This document shows, one piece after another, positions 52,336 through 61,613 of a stretch of 64,000 nt of DNA. The position numbers and the translations under genes are program-made. This DNA comes from Putridiphycobacter roseus (GTDB lineage Bacteria; Bacteroidota; Bacteroidia; Flavobacteriales_D; Crocinitomicaceae): positions 248,001 through 312,000 of the forward strand of contig NZ_QKSB01000002.1 of assembly GCF_003234935.1 (NCBI RefSeq), written 5' to 3'. Numbering within the stretch: position 1 is the stretch's first letter; each line of letters opens with the position of its first letter. Below the pieces are notes generated by a model, which saw only the letters and a program-made list of their open reading frames with translations, did not search any database and was not told the origin of the DNA.

Positions 52336-52992
52336 ATGTCGAGTCCAACTAAGGAAAATTACTTAAAAGCAGCTTATTTTTTACATCAAAAAAACAAAAC
52401 CATTTCGGTAACAGATTTGGCAAAAGAAATGAAGATAAGTACACCCACCGCTAATAATATGGTAAAAAAAATGGCCGCTTTTGGATGGGTAGACTATGAA
52501 AAGTACAAACCCATCACCCTAACTAATGAGGGCATAAAATTAGGTGCTTTAATTGTAAGAAAACACCGTTTATCCGAAATGTTTTTATCGAAAGTAATGG
52601 GGTTTGGTTGGGAAGAAGTGCATGATATTGCAGAAGAATTGGAACATTTAAATTCCAACAAATTTTTTGAAAGAATGGATGAAATATTAGGTTTTCCATC
52701 ATCTGATCCACATGGTTCACCAATACCTGACAAAAATGGTAAGGTGCAAGAAAGAGTTTTCCTTTCTTTACTATCTATTGAACCCGAACAAAAAGTAAAA
52801 CTATCTGCCTTAAAAAACAGCTCTAAAGATTTACTTTTCTTTTTAAATAAAAAAGAGATAAAATTAGGCACAGAAATGAAAGTAATTCAAAAAGAACAAT
52901 TTGACAATAGCATTCATTTACTTTTTAAAGATGGAAAAAGTACTGTTCTCAGTCAGCAAGCTGCTGCTTGTCTTTTAGTAGAATTGATTTAA
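52336..52992 (+). CDS. DtxR/MntR-family metal-dependent regulator
   Basis: A 218-residue regulator with an N-terminal winged helix (ISVTDLAKEMKISTPTANNMVKKM), the metal-binding dimerisation helix (HRLSEMFLSKVMGFGWEEVHDIAEELEH with conserved Glu/His ligands) and a C-terminal SH3-like FeoA domain (about 145-218). It represses transport genes when Mn or Fe is bound. No transporter gene follows in this window, so its targets lie elsewhere. Confidence 0.92.
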   Translation: MSSPTKENYLKAAYFLHQKNKTISVTDLAKEMKISTPTANNMVKKMAAFGWVDYEKYKPITLTNEGIKLGALIVRKHRLSEMFLSKVMGFGWEEVHDIAEELEHLNSNKFFERMDEILGFPSSDPHGSPIPDKNGKVQERVFLSLLSIEPEQKVKLSALKNSSKDLLFFLNKKEIKLGTEMKVIQKEQFDNSIHLLFKDGKSTVLSQQAAACLLVELI

Positions 52993-53064
52993 CAAACGTT
53001 AGCTGAACGGTCTTTTTGTCAGTAAATTTAATCAGGCTTTGTTTTTGCAATCTGAAGTCGAACA

Positions 53065-53835
53065 ATGGATTCACAAAATAAAATAATAAAAATTACACTT
53101 GCATTAGCATTGGGCTTAGTCGGTTTAATGTGGTTGGTGTTCGGATACGATACTATTTTTCATTTAGATTTATATAAATACGGTGTAAAACCAAGAACTT
53201 TTAGTGGCTTATTGGGCATTATCACCAGTCCGTTTATACACAGCACAAATGGTTATTCTCATATCTTCAATAACTCCATCCCTGCATTTGTGCTTACTTG
53301 GTTATTATTTTATAATTACCGAAACATTGCCTTCAAGGTATTTATCATCCTATTTTTAGGGACAGGATTATTGGTCTGGATTTTTGGAAGAGACTCTTAC
53401 CACATTGGCATGAGCGGCGTGATTTACGGCTTGACTTCCTTTTTAATGATTTGTGGATTTTTAACTAAAAACCTAAGCGTGGCAGCCATCTCCTTGTTGG
53501 TTATATTTTTATATGGCAGCTTAATTTGGGGTATTTTCCCACTGACACCGGGTGTTTCATTTGAAGGACACTTTTTTGGATTTTTTGTCGGCGCCATACT
53601 GGCCATTCTTTTTAGAAAACAATTGCCACAACCCATTAAATACCGATATGAGATTGAAGAGGAATTAGCGGATGAAATGGAGCGTTTGGAAAGTCAATTG
53701 GGAGAAGAATATTGGAAAATCCCTGAAACTCCGGCTCCACATACTGTCATTCATCCACACAGCTCAACCGACCCTTTAAATATTGTATATCAGTTTAAGG
53801 TGAAGGTGAACAAAGATGAAGAAAAGAAAAGTTAA
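53065..53835 (+). CDS. rhomboid-family intramembrane serine protease
   Basis: A 256-residue protein with about six transmembrane segments. The catalytic motifs are GMSGVIYG (Ser in the GxSG loop, about 114-121) and FEGHFFGFFVG (His about 170), the rhomboid Ser-His dyad. The hydrophilic 60-residue C-terminal tail is acidic. Substrates unknown. It is 72 bp after the regulator gene, possibly unrelated. Confidence 0.88.
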   Translation: MDSQNKIIKITLALALGLVGLMWLVFGYDTIFHLDLYKYGVKPRTFSGLLGIITSPFIHSTNGYSHIFNNSIPAFVLTWLLFYNYRNIAFKVFIILFLGTGLLVWIFGRDSYHIGMSGVIYGLTSFLMICGFLTKNLSVAAISLLVIFLYGSLIWGIFPLTPGVSFEGHFFGFFVGAILAILFRKQLPQPIKYRYEIEEELADEMERLESQLGEEYWKIPETPAPHTVIHPHSSTDPLNIVYQFKVKVNKDEEKKS

Positions 53836-54260
53836 TTGTTAGTTCTTAGCTACAACTATGATTTTATTTCAAGGCGAATGTGCAGTGATTAGAAAATGAT
53901 GCACTATTTTTTTAAGCAACATGATAAACGAAAGGACTAAAACAAAAAAGACATTCCTTTGCTATTGGGTTTAATTTTCTTTTCTCTCGCTAAATCTTCA
54001 TGAACTTCATAATAATCTCTCGCGTTACAAAAAGAATTAATATGTTTTAAGCCAAGATTACTCCACTAATCCGTGTAACTAATCTGTTTGGATCTAAAAA
54101 CTTTATTTGGCGTAGATTCAGAGCAAAAGTGTTTAAGATAAGCCTTGGGGACAATATGTTGATCCTCGTTATTCACCTATTTAAGATAATTAATCTAATT
54201 ATATTTTCGTCTATCAGTTCTATACAATGTAGCGAACAAAACACGAATCATCAAAATAAC
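53836..54260. other. intergenic region with no intact gene
   Basis: About 425 bp. The only protein-like trace is on the reverse strand (see 53937-54065). No terminator of note for the rhomboid gene. Confidence 0.35.
53937..54065 (-). pseudogene. possible 42-codon gene remnant
   Basis: The reverse strand is open for 42 codons from a stop at 54066-54068 to a TAG at 53937-53939, reading GLKHINSFCNARDYYEVHED and KIKPNSKGMSFLF with normal amino acid usage, but without an ATG. It could be the 3' end of a decayed gene. I do not recognise the family; the trace may also be chance. Confidence 0.2.
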
Positions 54261-54308
54261 GTTTGTAAATACGAACAATTTTAATTACATTTGCATGTAT
54301 ATACAAAC
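54261..54308. promoter_or_regulatory. hipBA promoter with candidate HipB operator sites
   Basis: TTTG (54262-54265), 20 bp, and TACATTTG (54286-54293) form the promoter. GTTTGTA (54261-54267) and TACGAAC (54270-54276) make an inverted repeat across the -33, and a further TACAAAC lies at 54302-54308, just before the start. Repeated half sites around the promoter are what a HipB autorepressor would use. Confidence 0.55.
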
Positions 54309-54311
54309 ATT

Positions 54312-54629
54312 ATGGCTAACAAAAAGATAGTTTTACTGCCAAAAGCGAGGAAAATATTAGTCGAAGTTGGTGAAAATATTAAACTAGCACGTTTAAGAAG
54401 AAAACTTAGTGCAGAGCAAGTCGCAGAGCGTGCAAATATTGGAAGAACGACTCTTTATCATATTGAAAAAGGTGATCCAGGAGTAAGTATTGGTGCTTAC
54501 TTACAAGTAATGATGGTACTTCGACTAGGAGAAGATTTCTTAATGCTAGCAAAAGATGATGAACTTGGTCGAAAGCTTCAAGATGCAAAATTAATAACCA
54601 AGGAAAGAGCGCCAAAACGAAACAAATAG
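54312..54629 (+). CDS. hipB: HipB-like antitoxin/repressor (XRE HTH)
   Basis: A 105-residue protein with a Cro/CI HTH (about 20-75: ENIKLARLRRKLSAEQVAERANIGRTTLYHIEKG) and a basic tail (RAPKRNK). It precedes a full-length HipA by 3 bp, the standard hipBA order. HipB binds HipA and represses the operon. The ATG at 54312 is preferred to the TTG at 54291, which overlaps the -7 element. Confidence 0.88.
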   Translation: MANKKIVLLPKARKILVEVGENIKLARLRRKLSAEQVAERANIGRTTLYHIEKGDPGVSIGAYLQVMMVLRLGEDFLMLAKDDELGRKLQDAKLITKERAPKRNK

Positions 54630-54632
54630 AAA

Positions 54633-55910
54633 ATGGCAAAAACAACTAACAAAAGACATCTTTACGTTTATGCACATTGGAAAGGAATGCCCGAACCTAT
54701 GATTATGGGAGAGCTAGTTTCCGAAAGACTGAAGGGAAAAGAAATATTTTCATTCGAATACGATAATGATTGGTTACAGTCAAACAATGGGCAATTGCTT
54801 GACCCTGAATTACAATTATATGCAGGAAAGCAACATCTAACTGGTGATAAAACAAACTTTGGACTATTTTTGGACTCCTCCCCTGACCGTTGGGGGAGCC
54901 TCCTTATGAGAAGAAGAGAAGCTGCATTGGCCAGAAAAGAAGAAAGAACAGAGCAAAAACTTTTTGCTACAGATTACCTTCTAGGCGTATTTGATGGGCA
55001 TAGAATGGGAGCTTTACGTTTCAAACTTGATAAACTAGGTCCTTTCTTAAATGACAACAAAGCACAAGCTAGTCCACCTTGGACTACTCTAGCGGAATTG
55101 GAAAATATAAGCTTAAAATTAGAGCAAGATGACATTATAGACGATCCAGAGTATTTAAAATGGCTAAGTATGCTTGTGGCTCCTGGCGCATCATTGGGAG
55201 GAGCCAGACCCAAAGCAAGTATAGTGGCAAAAGATGGCAGCCTTTGGATTGCTAAGTTTCCTAGCAAAAATGATGAAGGAGACACAGGAGGTTGGGAAAT
55301 TGTTACACATGAACTTGCCATTGCAGCAGGTATAAAAATGGCAGAATCGAAAGCACAAAAATTCTCATCTAACTATCATACATTTCTAACTAAACGGTTT
55401 GATCGAAAACCAGATGGAACCAGAATACACTTCGCTTCAGCAATGACCATGCTTGGATATACAGATGGAGATGATCATGAAAAAGGAATTAGCTATTTAG
55501 AGTTGGCAGAGTTTATTTCTGAAAATGGCGCCAATGTCAATGGTGATCTGGAAGAACTATGGAGAAGAATCGTATTTAGTATTTGTGTTTCAAATACAGA
55601 TGACCACTTGAGAAACCACGGGTTTATTCTTTCAGAGGAAGGCTGGTTATTATCACCAGCATATGATATTAATCCAGTAGAAACAGCTTCAGGATTAAAG
55701 CTGAACATCTCTGCCAATGATAACTCACTAGACCTGGATCTTACTATGGAAGTACATCAATTCTTTCGACTCACAGAAGAAAAGGCTAATGAAATTAAAA
55801 AAACCGTGATCAACTCAGTTAAGAATTGGAGAAGCCTTGCCAATAAGTACGGAATCTCACGGGCAGAACAAGAATTAAAAGCATTAGCATTTAAAGCAAT
55901 TGGTTACTAA
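54633..55910 (+). CDS. hipA: HipA-family serine/threonine kinase toxin
   Basis: A 425-residue HipA. The N-terminal subdomain (1-105) is followed by the kinase core: ATP loop GASLGGARPK (185-194), ATP Lys K208 (WIAKFP), catalytic motif NTDDHLRNHG (321-330, D323 base and N328 Mg ligand) and AYDINP with the Mg-binding D345. In E. coli HipA phosphorylates GltX and causes persistence. All key residues are present, so it should be active. Confidence 0.92.
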   Translation: MAKTTNKRHLYVYAHWKGMPEPMIMGELVSERLKGKEIFSFEYDNDWLQSNNGQLLDPELQLYAGKQHLTGDKTNFGLFLDSSPDRWGSLLMRRREAALARKEERTEQKLFATDYLLGVFDGHRMGALRFKLDKLGPFLNDNKAQASPPWTTLAELENISLKLEQDDIIDDPEYLKWLSMLVAPGASLGGARPKASIVAKDGSLWIAKFPSKNDEGDTGGWEIVTHELAIAAGIKMAESKAQKFSSNYHTFLTKRFDRKPDGTRIHFASAMTMLGYTDGDDHEKGISYLELAEFISENGANVNGDLEELWRRIVFSICVSNTDDHLRNHGFILSEEGWLLSPAYDINPVETASGLKLNISANDNSLDLDLTMEVHQFFRLTEEKANEIKKTVINSVKNWRSLANKYGISRAEQELKALAFKAIGY

Positions 55911-55928
55911 AAGAATTGAATTGAACAT

Positions 55929-56132
55929 CTAAAAAATCAAATTGTGTAAAAAACCTTTCCATCCAAAAGCAGTCCCCATTCCATTTAACCCAGCAACAAT
56001 GTATCCTGAATCTAATACTATGACACTTCCAAAAATAGTGTTTTGAGCTTCTAATTTATATCTTTCGTTGATAGGCTGAGCATATAACACTGAAGTAAAA
56101 AGAATTGACAATAATAGAATTTTAACACCCAT
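55929..56132 (-). pseudogene. truncated duplicate of the T9SS protein gene 5' end
   Basis: A 67-residue frame that is almost the same as the first 60 residues of the gene at 56297-57901: the same signal peptide and the segment ending GMGTAFGWKGF, then a frameshift and quick stop. A DNA-level repeat of about 225 bp, including the region upstream of the ATG, covers it. It is a leftover of a tandem duplication or unequal recombination. It encodes a signal peptide but no functional domain. Confidence 0.75.
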
Positions 56133-56158
56133 GCTGTGTAAATTTACAATTAAAAAAC
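55932..56158. repeat. direct repeat of about 225 bp (copy 1; copy 2 at about 57701-57930)
   Basis: Long stretches, for example the 3' half of the small frame, are identical to bases at 57701-57930 (offset about 1770). The repeats flank the intact T9SS gene, so recombination between them would delete it. Confidence 0.8.
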
Positions 56159-56296
56159 ACCTTGTGCAATTTATTCATGTACAGGGTTGTATCAACCATA
56201 GTTAAACTTTAGACCGTTTTCATACGGGAATAACAAGCGATTTAGTTGAAGAACGGTTATTAAAACACAATGATGCAAGCTATGGTTTTTCTATCA

Positions 56297-57901
56297 TCAC
56301 TCCACAACTACTTTTTGGGTAGCCACCTCTGCTCCATTGATGATTTTTAAAATATAAACCCCACTTGCCAAGTCCGACACATCTAGGATATAGGTTATAA
56401 AATTATTGGCTATTGGCCATTGATTAACTATTTGCCCATTTGAACTGTACAAAGCAGCAGTTGCATTTAAGGCAAGACTTTCGCTTGCAAAATAAATGTT
56501 TAATTCGTTTTGAACTGGATTAGGGTAAACTATAATTTTAGGTGCCGGGGTTGGTTTTGGAGTGATTACTGTATCAATTGGTTCCACAGTGCTGGTATCA
56601 ATTGGAGAAGGATTATCAAACTCTTCGCAACCTGGTACTAGACAACCATGTTTGTCCGTTTTTACCAGCCATCCCAATTGGCCCATGGGTTCGTTTGGAT
56701 TAGCAAAATTCCTTGCTTCACCTACCATTACAAATCCACTGTCTGGGGTTCTTTCTACATCATATAGTTCATGATTGCCATATACAATATTTGGATTCGA
56801 AAGTCGAGGTATTTTAATATATGAGCGATTCCATAATACTTCACCTTCTTCATTAAATTTCATTAAGCTTCCTGCTTTACCGGTTAAATTGTATATTGTT
56901 CCTACAGCAACAAATTCATTGTTCTCAATTGGTAATATTTCATTATATTCTGCAGGAATATTCAAACTGTCTCCATATTCGATCACCCATTTTTCTTGAT
57001 AAATACTATCTAAACAAACGATTTGTGCATTAGAACTCCACCCATTATACTGTGTATCCCAAAAACCTCTTAATCGTCCAAATATCAAATCACCATCAAC
57101 TGTTAAGGTTAAACCTTCTCCGCCTAAATCCATAGGATGAGTGGTATCTGTAAAAGTATGAATGACATTTCCTATAGTGTCGACTTCTAAAATACGAATA
57201 TGAGCCCTTTCTTCATTAGGAGGACCTGATGTTTTAAATATAAAACCACCAATAATATAATTTCCATTGGATTTTTGAACAATACTTCTTGGAATAAGTA
57301 ATCGAAACTCATTTGGGTTGGGTGCTGGTATTATTTTGAACCAATTTAAGACGCCAGTATTTGAGATATTTACCAATAGAATATTAGTAGTCAGTGAACT
57401 TTCATTTGCTACAGACATTAAGCCTGTATAACTATCATCTAAATTTGATTCTAACAAGGCTACACTTCTATTAACAAAATAGAATGTATTATCAGTTATA
57501 TTAAATATATTAGAATTTAATTCGATAGTGGCAGAACTATCAATTATGTTAACTTGAAAACCCCATTGTCGATTAGGCATAATAAGGGTTGCTAATAATG
57601 CAAATTTATTTGTTTTAATTCTTATTAAATCAGTGTGGAAAGCAAAATCAAAGCCCATAGTATCTGAACTCACCTCATTCATTTTTAAGGTATCACCATT
57701 TAAATCAAATTTTGTGAAAAAACCTTTCCATCCAAAAGCAGTCCCCATTCCATTTAACCCAGCAACAATGTATCCTGAATCTAATACTATGACACTTCCA
57801 AAAATAGTGTTTTGAACGCCTAATTGATATCTTTCGTTGATAGGTTGGGCATATAGCACTGAGCTACAAAAAATTGACAATAAAAGAATTTTAACACCCA
57901 T
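56297..57901 (-). CDS. secreted protein with T9SS sorting domain
   Basis: A 534-residue protein with a signal peptide (about 1-18, SVLYAQPINER) and a mainly beta-strand body (about 25-450) with repeating DSGYIVAG, NGNYIIGG and DSGFVMVG segments spaced like propeller blades. A Thr/Pro-rich linker follows (DTSTVEPIDTVITPKPTPAP), then the T9SS type A domain starting IIVYPNPVQNELNI. Possibly a cell-surface propeller protein; function unknown. The ATG at 57901 puts the signal peptide correctly, against a start 93 bp upstream. Confidence 0.78.
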   Translation of the reverse strand: MGVKILLLSIFCSSVLYAQPINERYQLGVQNTIFGSVIVLDSGYIVAGLNGMGTAFGWKGFFTKFDLNGDTLKMNEVSSDTMGFDFAFHTDLIRIKTNKFALLATLIMPNRQWGFQVNIIDSSATIELNSNIFNITDNTFYFVNRSVALLESNLDDSYTGLMSVANESSLTTNILLVNISNTGVLNWFKIIPAPNPNEFRLLIPRSIVQKSNGNYIIGGFIFKTSGPPNEERAHIRILEVDTIGNVIHTFTDTTHPMDLGGEGLTLTVDGDLIFGRLRGFWDTQYNGWSSNAQIVCLDSIYQEKWVIEYGDSLNIPAEYNEILPIENNEFVAVGTIYNLTGKAGSLMKFNEEGEVLWNRSYIKIPRLSNPNIVYGNHELYDVERTPDSGFVMVGEARNFANPNEPMGQLGWLVKTDKHGCLVPGCEEFDNPSPIDTSTVEPIDTVITPKPTPAPKIIVYPNPVQNELNIYFASESLALNATAALYSSNGQIVNQWPIANNFITYILDVSDLASGVYILKIINGAEVATQKVVVE

Positions 57902-58246
57902 GATGAGTAAATTTACAATTAAAAAACAAATACAACACTGAATTACAATGGGAAAGAGCGCCTGATAAATTGTATGGGCTTGTACATACTTCAATTTGGC
58001 TAATTATTAGATTCTTCAAAAATGCTAATTATGCATCCCTTTTCAGACCACACAACATAGCGGTCCAAGCATTTTAAATAGCATTTCATTTATCTAAACT
58101 GTATTTCGGCAGTTACAAACACAAAACAAGCATCAGCAGAAAGTCAAAATAGTTTTACTCATTACTAACAGCAATAGACTAGTGACTAATAACTATTGAC
58201 TATTGACCCAAAAACACCTATCTTTATCATTCAAAACCATTCCAAC
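57902..58246. other. intergenic region upstream of the rof-like gene
   Basis: No gene seen. A degenerate run of TATTGAC-like units lies at about 58165-58208. A TATCTTTA element (58219-58226) may drive the next gene. Confidence 0.35.
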
Positions 58247-58486
58247 ATGTCGGTAAAAAAAGATTCGTACAAAAGCATAGCTTGTTCGTATTACGATCAG
58301 TTAGAAGCCTATGCCACTTTGGGTAAAAAACTTAAACTAGTTTACCTAGATGAAAATGGGAAAACAGCCAATAAAGAAATTCAGATTAAGACCTTTGAAA
58401 CTAAAAACCAAGAAGAGTTTTTAATTGGTACGGATGATTTTAGGTTGCGATTAGACAAAATTCAAAGTCTAACTCCGGTAGCATAA
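58247..58486 (+). CDS. rof: Rof-like Rho-binding antiterminator
   Basis: A 79-residue protein matching Rof (YaeO). The N-terminal SYKSIACSYYDQLE corresponds to the Rof Y-x-x-I-x-C-x-x-Y-D-x-L-E, and LRLDKIQSL closes the beta-barrel as in Rof. Rof binds Rho and blocks its RNA site, giving antitermination. The ATG at 58247 is preferred over a start at 58196, which would add a non-homologous tail. Confidence 0.7.
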   Translation: MSVKKDSYKSIACSYYDQLEAYATLGKKLKLVYLDENGKTANKEIQIKTFETKNQEEFLIGTDDFRLRLDKIQSLTPVA

Positions 58487-58496
58487 AGCAAGTTAA

Positions 58497-59120
58497 TTAA
58501 ATGAACAAATCTGATTTTGGCAATCGCACCTTTTTCATAAATTGATCAGGATCGTCGCTTGCTCGGTATCCAATTGAAACAATCACACAAGCGGATAGAT
58601 CCATGGGGTTTAAGTCCAATATTTCATTGAATTTTTCAGCTTCAAATCCTTCAATCGGACAAGCATCAATGCGTAATTCGGCACAAGCCATCAATAAATT
58701 GGTCATACCAATATAAGCTTGTTTCGAGGACCAGTTGTGCAACTCTTGTTCATTGAAGTTACCCAAGGTTGTTTTCATAAAATTACCATATCCTTTCAAT
58801 AAGTCATGGTCTTGCTCCCTTTTTTCGGCACACAGTTGAATATAATCATCAATAAATTGAGGATTCAAAGCGGTAAAATGAGAAAAAACAAAAAGGTGAG
58901 AGCAGTCGCTAATTTGCGATTGATTGTAGGCGGCCTTTCGCAATTCGGCTTTAAGTAATGCATCATCAATCACAGCAACTTTAAAAGGTTGCAAACCATA
59001 AGAAGTAGCAGCCAAACGAATGGCTTCTTTTAAAATTTCTAATTCCCCTGCACCTACTTTTTTAGTCGGATTGAATTTTTTGGTCGCATAGCGCCATCTC
59101 AAATGCTCAATTAAACTCAT
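58497..59120 (-). CDS. NAD(P)H-dependent nitroreductase-family oxidoreductase
   Basis: A 207-residue FMN protein of the NfsB/nitroreductase family. Features are RWRYATKKFNP (FMN phosphate binding), ATSYGLQPFKVAVI and IDACPIEGFEAEKFNEIL. It reduces nitro compounds or quinones. The start at 59120 follows the -7 element; the upstream TTG would lie in the promoter. It ends 10 bp after the convergent rof-like gene. Confidence 0.88.
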   Translation of the reverse strand: MSLIEHLRWRYATKKFNPTKKVGAGELEILKEAIRLAATSYGLQPFKVAVIDDALLKAELRKAAYNQSQISDCSHLFVFSHFTALNPQFIDDYIQLCAEKREQDHDLLKGYGNFMKTTLGNFNEQELHNWSSKQAYIGMTNLLMACAELRIDACPIEGFEAEKFNEILDLNPMDLSACVIVSIGYRASDDPDQFMKKVRLPKSDLFI

Positions 59121-59138
59121 AATTTGCTTTATTGTGGA

Positions 59139-59146
59139 CAAAGATA
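59139..59146 (-). promoter_or_regulatory. TAnnTTTG -7 element (TATCTTTG) of the nitroreductase gene
   Basis: The reverse strand reads TATCTTTG 18 bp upstream of the ATG at 59120. Confidence 0.65.
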
Positions 59147-59225
59147 CTTCGAAATAAATTAACCTAAAATTCAAAGCAAACTAAAATTTAGCAGTAATTT
59201 AGTGGTAACAAAATACCAAAAAACC

Positions 59226-60218
59226 ATGGCAATAAAAATAGGCATTAATGGATTCGGCAGAATTGGCCGTTACTTCACAAGATTAGCAATTGCAGACCAA
59301 GAAATTGAAATTGTAGCAATCAATGATTTGGCAAACGCAGCTACTTTGGCACATTTATTTAAATACGACTCTATTCACCGGCAATTTGATGGTGCTGTAG
59401 CCCATGATGAATCGCATTTAATTATAAATAATCATCCCATAAAAATGACTCAATTTAAAGATCCTGGAGACATTCCTTGGGGAGAAATGGGCGTAGACAT
59501 AGTAATAGAATGTTCTGGTTTATTTAGAACTCGTCCTTTAGCGAGTAAACATTTACAAGCTGGTGCAAAAAAGGTAATCCTAAGTGCGCCACCAAAAGAC
59601 GATAGTATTCAAACCGTAGTGATTGGCATAAATGAAAATGTGTTAACTGGCAAAGAAGATATTATATCCAATGCTTCTTGCACTACAAATTCGGCAGCAC
59701 CACTAGTCAAAGTAATCAAGACATTGGGCCAAATCGAAAGTTGTTTTATCACCACCGTACATTCGTACACCTCAGACCAAAGGTTACAAGATGCACCACA
59801 TGCAGATTTAAGAAGAGCAAGAGCAGCAGCAGAATCGATTGTACCTACAACTACTGGAGCAGCAAAAGCCATTACAAAAATATTTCCAGAGCTAGAAGGT
59901 GCCATGGGTGGTTGCGGCATTAGGGTACCTGTACCGGATGGATCATTGACTGACATGACCTTTATCATGGATAAGCAATTGACGGTAGCAGAAATTAATG
60001 CTGCTTTTTTAAGTGCTTCAAAAAATGATTTAAAAGGCTTACTATACTATATGGAAGACCCAATTGTGTCGAGAGATATTATTGGAAGTCCCTATTCTAC
60101 TACATTTGACAGTTTATTGACCTCCGTTATTGGTAAAATGGTAAAAGTGGTAGCTTGGTACGATAACGAAGCAGGGTACTCCAATCGCTTACTTGATTTG
60201 GTTAAAAAAGTTGGATAA
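59226..60218 (+). CDS. gap: type I glyceraldehyde-3-phosphate dehydrogenase
   Basis: A 330-residue enzyme of glycolysis. NAD loop GINGFGRIGR (6-15), D34 (AIND, NAD-specific), catalytic C152 in ASCTTNSAAP and H179 in TVHSYTSDQ. Complete. The ATG at 59226 is chosen over the in-frame GTG at 59202, where the extension has no homology. Confidence 0.95.
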   Translation: MAIKIGINGFGRIGRYFTRLAIADQEIEIVAINDLANAATLAHLFKYDSIHRQFDGAVAHDESHLIINNHPIKMTQFKDPGDIPWGEMGVDIVIECSGLFRTRPLASKHLQAGAKKVILSAPPKDDSIQTVVIGINENVLTGKEDIISNASCTTNSAAPLVKVIKTLGQIESCFITTVHSYTSDQRLQDAPHADLRRARAAAESIVPTTTGAAKAITKIFPELEGAMGGCGIRVPVPDGSLTDMTFIMDKQLTVAEINAAFLSASKNDLKGLLYYMEDPIVSRDIIGSPYSTTFDSLLTSVIGKMVKVVAWYDNEAGYSNRLLDLVKKVG

Positions 60219-60239
60219 ATTTATTTATGCTTATCTTTG
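60211..60239 (+). promoter_or_regulatory. purB: Bacteroidota promoter of purB
   Basis: TTG (60211-60213), 18 bp, then TATCTTTG (60232-60239), 21 bp before the ATG at 60261. It overlaps the end of gap. Confidence 0.7.
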
Positions 60240-60260
60240 CCTTTTTAATTTTTGAAAACC

Positions 60261-61610
60261 ATGAACGAATTAACAGCCATTTCACCTATTGACGGTAGAT
60301 ACAGAAACAAAGTAGCAAACTTAGCAGATTACTTTTCAGAATTTGCTTTAATAAAATACCGTGTTTTAGTAGAAGTAGAATACTTTATTGCCCTTGCAGA
60401 GCAAAAGGTAGGAATTATGGCTGATTTTCCAAAAGAAAAATATGCCGCATTAAGAGGAATGTATGAGAACTTTACCCTTGCAGATGCAGAGAAAGTAAAG
60501 TTAACCGAGCGTACGACCAATCATGATGTGAAAGCAGTGGAGTATTTGGTAAAAGAAAAACTGAATGAATTAGGACTTGAAAAATACGAAGAATACGTTC
60601 ATTTTGGATTGACTTCACAAGACATCAACAATACTGCTATTCCACTATCCCTTAAAGATGCAATTCAAAACGAATATTTACCGATTTTGGATGAAGTGAT
60701 TGAATTACTTTACAAATATGCCCAAGAATGGAAAAACATTCCAATGTTGGCAAAAACACATGGTCAACCAGCATCCCCTTCTCGTTTGGGTAAAGAAATC
60801 TATGTATATGTAGAAAGGTTGAATATTCAAAAGGCACAATTAATTTCAGTGCCTTACTCCGCTAAATTTGGTGGAGCTACAGGAAACATGAACGCACATT
60901 TTATTGCATTCCCAAATGAAAACTGGGTTGGATTTGCCAATAACTTTGTGAATGATATTTTAAAAATCAACAGAAGTCAAACGACGACACAAATTGAGCA
61001 TTACGACAATTTAGCGAGTATGTTTGATGCCATGAAAAGAATAAATACCATTTTAATTGACTTGAACCGTGACATGTGGACTTACATATCCATGGAGTAT
61101 TTCAAGCAGAAATTAAAAGAAGGAGAGATTGGTTCTTCCGCAATGCCACACAAAGTAAATCCTATTGATTTTGAAAACTCAGAAGGAAACTTAGGTATAG
61201 CAAATGCATTGTTTGAACATTTATCCGCAAAATTACCAATTTCAAGATTACAAAGAGATTTGACTGATTCCACCGTTTTAAGAAATATTGGAATCCCAAT
61301 TGCTCATACTATCATTTCATTTAAGTCAACCTTAAAAGGATTGAGTAAATTATTGATCAATGAAACTAAAATCAATAAAGACTTGGAAGATAATTGGGCA
61401 GTTGTTGCTGAGGCGATTCAAACGATATTAAGAAGAGAAGGATTTGCTAAACCATATGAGATGTTAAAAGGATTGACAAGAACCAATGCTGCCATCACCA
61501 AAGAAAGCATACAAGACTTTATTGACACCCTTGACGTTACAGATGCTTTGAGAGCTGAATTGAAAACCATTACACCTCAAAGCTACACTGGTATACAGTT
61601 AGTAGAGTAA
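60261..61610 (+). CDS. purB: adenylosuccinate lyase
   Basis: A 449-residue fumarase/aspartase-superfamily lyase of purine synthesis, splitting adenylosuccinate and SAICAR. Motifs: TSQDINNT, KTHGQPASPS and the flexible loop signature GSSAMPHKVNPIDFENSEG with the catalytic Ser. The start follows the promoter; the TTG at 60252 is rejected. Confidence 0.95.
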   Translation: MNELTAISPIDGRYRNKVANLADYFSEFALIKYRVLVEVEYFIALAEQKVGIMADFPKEKYAALRGMYENFTLADAEKVKLTERTTNHDVKAVEYLVKEKLNELGLEKYEEYVHFGLTSQDINNTAIPLSLKDAIQNEYLPILDEVIELLYKYAQEWKNIPMLAKTHGQPASPSRLGKEIYVYVERLNIQKAQLISVPYSAKFGGATGNMNAHFIAFPNENWVGFANNFVNDILKINRSQTTTQIEHYDNLASMFDAMKRINTILIDLNRDMWTYISMEYFKQKLKEGEIGSSAMPHKVNPIDFENSEGNLGIANALFEHLSAKLPISRLQRDLTDSTVLRNIGIPIAHTIISFKSTLKGLSKLLINETKINKDLEDNWAVVAEAIQTILRREGFAKPYEMLKGLTRTNAAITKESIQDFIDTLDVTDALRAELKTITPQSYTGIQLVE

Positions 61611-61613
61611 AAC

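Noticed and set aside
58165..58208. tandem repeat of TATTGAC-like units as an operator
   Set aside because: The spacing varies (7-8 bp), the units are degenerate, and no regulator gene is linked; kept only as a note in the intergenic entry.
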